Positions 7,068 through 9,710 of a stretch of DNA of 9,710 bases are shown here, piece by piece. Both the position numbers and the translations under genes were made by a program. Positions within the stretch are counted from its first letter, which is position 1, and the number at the start of each line of letters is the position of its first letter. This DNA comes from an uncultured Eubacteriales bacterium (GTDB lineage Bacteria > Bacillota > Clostridia > Oscillospirales > Acutalibacteraceae). The stretch lies in the NCBI GenBank assembly GCA_934465125.1, contig CAKSKO010000029.1, positions 1 to 9,710 on the forward strand, in the 5' to 3' direction. The notes below the pieces were generated by a model that ran no database searches, had not been told where the DNA came from, and saw nothing but the letters and a program-made list of their open reading frames with translations.

Positions 7068-9218
7068 TTATATATTTGCGCTTTTAATATAATTGAGATC
7101 TAATTTGTCTATGTAATAGACTCCATTCGGTGGGATAATAATGTCCTCCCCCGCCGTTCGGTCTACATAGTCGCCCTGCGGAGTAATATAAAGCTTATCT
7201 ACATATGAAACGCAATCAAGCCTATCGATTAATCCGAATAAATCTCCATAATAAAGTGTCTCTCCACAATTTTTATTCAGTTCTTCGACAAATGTCCGAA
7301 TGCTTTCTGAGATTACATTGGCACTTTTTCTGTAATAAGAGTTTACAACAATCTGCCCACTGATTGTCAATCCAATATATGTCGGTCCTGTTACAAACAC
7401 CTTCGTATTGATTAATCGATACCGATCAATATGCTTCTTGATATTCTGTTCATAATTGTGAAGTGTTGCATCCCTTTGTTCATTACCGCCTCTAACAACA
7501 ATCGTCACACAATTGAGATTTCTGTCCATCTTCCCTGGCAGATAAGATGGCAAAACCTTGATGCTCTTAATTACAAGTCCTGGTGTCTCCTTCGCAATTC
7601 TTTCGTAGTCTTCAACAGTTACAGCCTTTTGGTTATTATTGAGAATATTTGCAGCTTTCGCTTTTACATCATCAAAATTCTCCGCATCTGTACCACCGCT
7701 TGCACTGCAAATTTGTTCAATTTTAAGTTCCTTTATATTACCGTTTTCACTTTTTACCGAAGAGATCATGCCCGCTTTAATATTCGAGTTTCTTCCCAAA
7801 GTAGTAGCAAAACCGCTGATTCTAATATTATTTGTACCTTTCCTCGGCGCCTGCCCCATCTTATGGTCTCCAAATGTGATTTTCCCCTTCTCACAGTCCA
7901 AAACATAATCTTGATCTTCTTTTTGAGAGGAAAAGAAATCTTCTACTTTATTCCATCTGTCAAACAAAAGTCCCCCATCTTTTTGATACCCTACTATTAA
8001 ATCAAAGTCATCATAGCTAATATTCTTCTGGTTAATAGTAAATTCTTGTGCCGAAACTCCCGTTCCATTCCCCAAAATAATCTCAGGTTCAATTGTTTCA
8101 TCAAATGAAATCACCATTACAACATCGTCTTCCATCTCATAATCAGTTATATATCTCCTCAAATTTTCTATATAAAACTCTGTTTTTCCTTCTCGGATTT
8201 TTTTGTTGGCGATATATTCATCAACTATTTTCCAACTATGTCCAACTCTCACGTATACCTGATGTTTTCCATAAAGTGCGAGATTCGTACAAACCGAGAA
8301 ATAACCTTCATCCGTTACCTGCCCTTTTTTAATCAGCGTCGTCTCACACATTGTAGACTTCTCTACAACCTCAAATACATTCGTTTTAATCTCTGTAATC
8401 CTGGGTGGAAAATCGTAATTTTGGTCAATCAACCTTACTCGAATCGAATACATATCGTTTCTTGCTTTCATCTTTCCATTAAACTGAAGTGTAACGATCC
8501 CCGAAAATAAAAAACGATGAGTCTGATCCGATATAACTCGTATTCTATGCCAACCTATCTCGCCATTTCGTTCTCCATAAAACTCCCAAACTACTTTCGC
8601 CATATCAACAAAGCTATCATCTGCCGAAACAGGATTTCTTTTGTAATCTTTTTCAAGAAAAGATTTAAAATATAAACTAAATTTTGTATTCGCAGCAATG
8701 GGACGATCAAAATTTACGGTACAATAGATGTCTTTCTTCTTTTGTTTGGAATCAAATGACTCTCCAAACAAATAAAAAATCCTCTTACCATCAAAGTGAT
8801 TATAATCTGCAGAAAGAACCCCTTCTTCTCCCCCAAATTCTATACTCATGATTTTTGAAGAGAGGACCATTTGCGGTTCCATATTCTCAAATTCTATTTC
8901 CCCAGCGCACCATTTGGTGCCTTTAGGAAGAAGAATGTCTCCCGTAGCACCCGAAACCTGTAAGAGTGTTTTTGCACCTTTGTTATGTTCCCTTTTAATA
9001 TCAAGCAGCTCCAAAAACTTATACTGACTCGGTCTTCTTACCAAGTTCATATAGTCATGTTGAACTATTTTTAACCACGCAAATAACTCGATTAAAGTAA
9101 TCCCAGGATCAGATTCCTGTGTGTTCGTCCAATCGTCGCTTAAATGTGCAATCTGTTTTTTTGCAGCCTCAACAATGTCGCTAAAATTCTGATTGTTTAA
9201 GTTTTCAAGATCAATCAT
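7068..9218 (-). CDS. Baseplate J-like putative baseplate assembly protein (TIGR02243 type)
   Basis: 716 aa; ATG at 9218 preceded by AAGGGGG (9229-9235). The N-terminus has the signature of the large 'putative baseplate assembly protein' family found in contractile injection clusters: LENLNNQNFSDIV, then SDPGITLIELFAWL at 36-49 and KFLELLDI. The central part (about 90-500) is beta-rich and may hold inserted Ig-like or sandwich domains. The C-terminal third (about 508-716) is baseplate J-like: GGTDAENFDDVKAKAANIL, then KAVTVEDYERIAKETPG and a closing YYGDLFGLIDRLDCVSYVDKL. In T4-type machines such proteins (gp6-like) form the wedge backbone linking the hub to the periphery and triggering sheath contraction. 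It is 23 bp downstream of another baseplate J-like gene, so the pair resembles the two gp6-like subunits (Pvc11/Pvc12 style) of extracellular CIS. Family assignment is firm; detailed function is by analogy. Confidence 0.92.
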   Translation of the reverse strand: MIDLENLNNQNFSDIVEAAKKQIAHLSDDWTNTQESDPGITLIELFAWLKIVQHDYMNLVRRPSQYKFLELLDIKREHNKGAKTLLQVSGATGDILLPKGTKWCAGEIEFENMEPQMVLSSKIMSIEFGGEEGVLSADYNHFDGKRIFYLFGESFDSKQKKKDIYCTVNFDRPIAANTKFSLYFKSFLEKDYKRNPVSADDSFVDMAKVVWEFYGERNGEIGWHRIRVISDQTHRFLFSGIVTLQFNGKMKARNDMYSIRVRLIDQNYDFPPRITEIKTNVFEVVEKSTMCETTLIKKGQVTDEGYFSVCTNLALYGKHQVYVRVGHSWKIVDEYIANKKIREGKTEFYIENLRRYITDYEMEDDVVMVISFDETIEPEIILGNGTGVSAQEFTINQKNISYDDFDLIVGYQKDGGLLFDRWNKVEDFFSSQKEDQDYVLDCEKGKITFGDHKMGQAPRKGTNNIRISGFATTLGRNSNIKAGMISSVKSENGNIKELKIEQICSASGGTDAENFDDVKAKAANILNNNQKAVTVEDYERIAKETPGLVIKSIKVLPSYLPGKMDRNLNCVTIVVRGGNEQRDATLHNYEQNIKKHIDRYRLINTKVFVTGPTYIGLTISGQIVVNSYYRKSANVISESIRTFVEELNKNCGETLYYGDLFGLIDRLDCVSYVDKLYITPQGDYVDRTAGEDIIIPPNGVYYIDKLDLNYIKSANI

Positions 9219-9241
9219 AAGATCAACACCCCCTTACCAAA

Positions 9242-9710
9242 TTAATCAATAGATACATTGATTTCAGGTTCTCCGAAAATAGGAACAGTAAAGAATTGTT
9301 TCTTTACCTCTTCGAAATCGATTTCTTTTTTTCCATCTAATGTTACTACCTTAGTAAACATATAGATTGATTTGATCCATTTAATATCTTTGACACCCTT
9401 AATATAATTATAAATAATCTCTTTTCTTGGGAGTTCTCCGATCTTCCAGCCTGATCTGTCGAAGTTTCCTGTAATGGGATCTAAAAATTCAACAAGCTTT
9501 TTATAAATAGTCTGATACACCGACTGATAAGAATTATAATCTTTGATTACAATGTCTAAACTAATTGAAACTTCAACATACATCACTTCAAAAATCTCAA
9601 TTTTAGACGGATTTACCAGCGTCAGTGCGGCTTTTGATTGAACAAACTCATTAATTCTATCCTTTAAAACTAAAAACTTCTCATATCCCTGCATATAATC
9701 TTTTGGAAGA
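9242..9710 (-). CDS. C-terminal part of a second baseplate J-like protein, 5' end beyond the window
   Basis: The frame stays open to the right edge (five codons, LPKDY, upstream of the first internal Met at 9694), so the gene very likely begins outside the window. About 155 C-terminal residues are visible, ending with TAA at 9242-9244. They resemble the end of baseplate J-type proteins: an amphipathic segment (YQSVYQTIYKKLVEFLDP), then SGWKIGELPRKEIIYNYI and VKDIKWIKSIYMF, ending in a VPIFGEPEINVSID tail. The GW-x-IG-x-x-P pattern is common to the C-terminal domain of this class. The TAA lies 23 bp before the ATG of the 716-aa baseplate gene, consistent with one operon. The missing N-terminal part prevents a choice between a second wedge protein and another baseplate component. 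Confidence 0.7.
   Translation of the reverse strand, partial: LPKDYMQGYEKFLVLKDRINEFVQSKAALTLVNPSKIEIFEVMYVEVSISLDIVIKDYNSYQSVYQTIYKKLVEFLDPITGNFDRSGWKIGELPRKEIIYNYIKGVKDIKWIKSIYMFTKVVTLDGKKEIDFEEVKKQFFTVPIFGEPEINVSID

Noticed and set aside
4155..8510. Plus-strand open frames inside the CIS operon, including one of 189 codons at 7431-8000
   Set aside because: They are antisense to clearly recognisable baseplate and tail genes, have compositions typical of reverse-frame shadows, and match no family I know.
9242..9694. A complete small 150-aa gene starting at the ATG at 9694
   Set aside because: The frame is open upstream to the window edge, and the protein resembles only the C-terminal domain of baseplate J-like proteins, so it is treated as a truncated view of a longer gene.

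Overview
The window looks like a low-GC Gram-positive chromosome, most likely a member of the Clostridia. The DNA is AT-rich, the ribosome binding sites are strong and purine-rich, and one gene starts with TTG. One protein carries a membrane-anchored LysM domain, as expected for a cell with a thick peptidoglycan wall. No RNA genes, CRISPR arrays or insertion sequences were seen. The two outermost genes are cut by the window edges.

Right part (about 3993-9710, all on the minus strand): the distal end of an operon for a phage-tail-like contractile injection system (CIS). In transcription order it holds the C-terminus of one baseplate J-like protein (cut by the edge), a second complete baseplate J-like protein of 716 aa (the 'putative baseplate assembly protein' type), a 389-aa P2 gpI-like tail protein, and a 597-aa protein with a conserved N-terminal signature and a C-terminal Ig-like domain. 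Spacing is tight (23 and 20 bp) until the last gene, which is preceded by a 91-bp gap holding a perfect 10-bp inverted repeat. No capsid, terminase, lysis or integrase gene is visible. That fits a CIS better than a complete prophage, although only the operon's end is in view.

Middle (2760-3914, plus strand): a membrane protein with a cytoplasmic kinase-like fold that has lost its catalytic motifs, one transmembrane helix, a Ser/Thr-rich linker and an extracellular LysM domain. It converges on the CIS operon across a 15-bp perfect hairpin that probably terminates transcription from both sides.

Left part (1-2608, minus strand, cut at its 3' end): one long receptor-like gene. Its product has a lipobox signal, an extracytoplasmic beta-propeller-like region, three membrane helices, a Cache/PAS-like sensor, a HAMP domain and a class III nucleotide cyclase homology domain in which every catalytic position I can align has been replaced. 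It diverges from the pseudokinase gene over a 151-bp spacer with apparently overlapping promoters and an inverted repeat.

Working interpretation (inference): the two membrane proteins, a pseudo-cyclase receptor and a pseudokinase-LysM anchor, form a non-catalytic sensing or anchoring module beside a contractile injection system. They may couple cell-surface or wall state to production, docking or firing of the machine. Their proximity and shared control region are visible in the sequence. A functional link to the CIS is not shown by this window alone.
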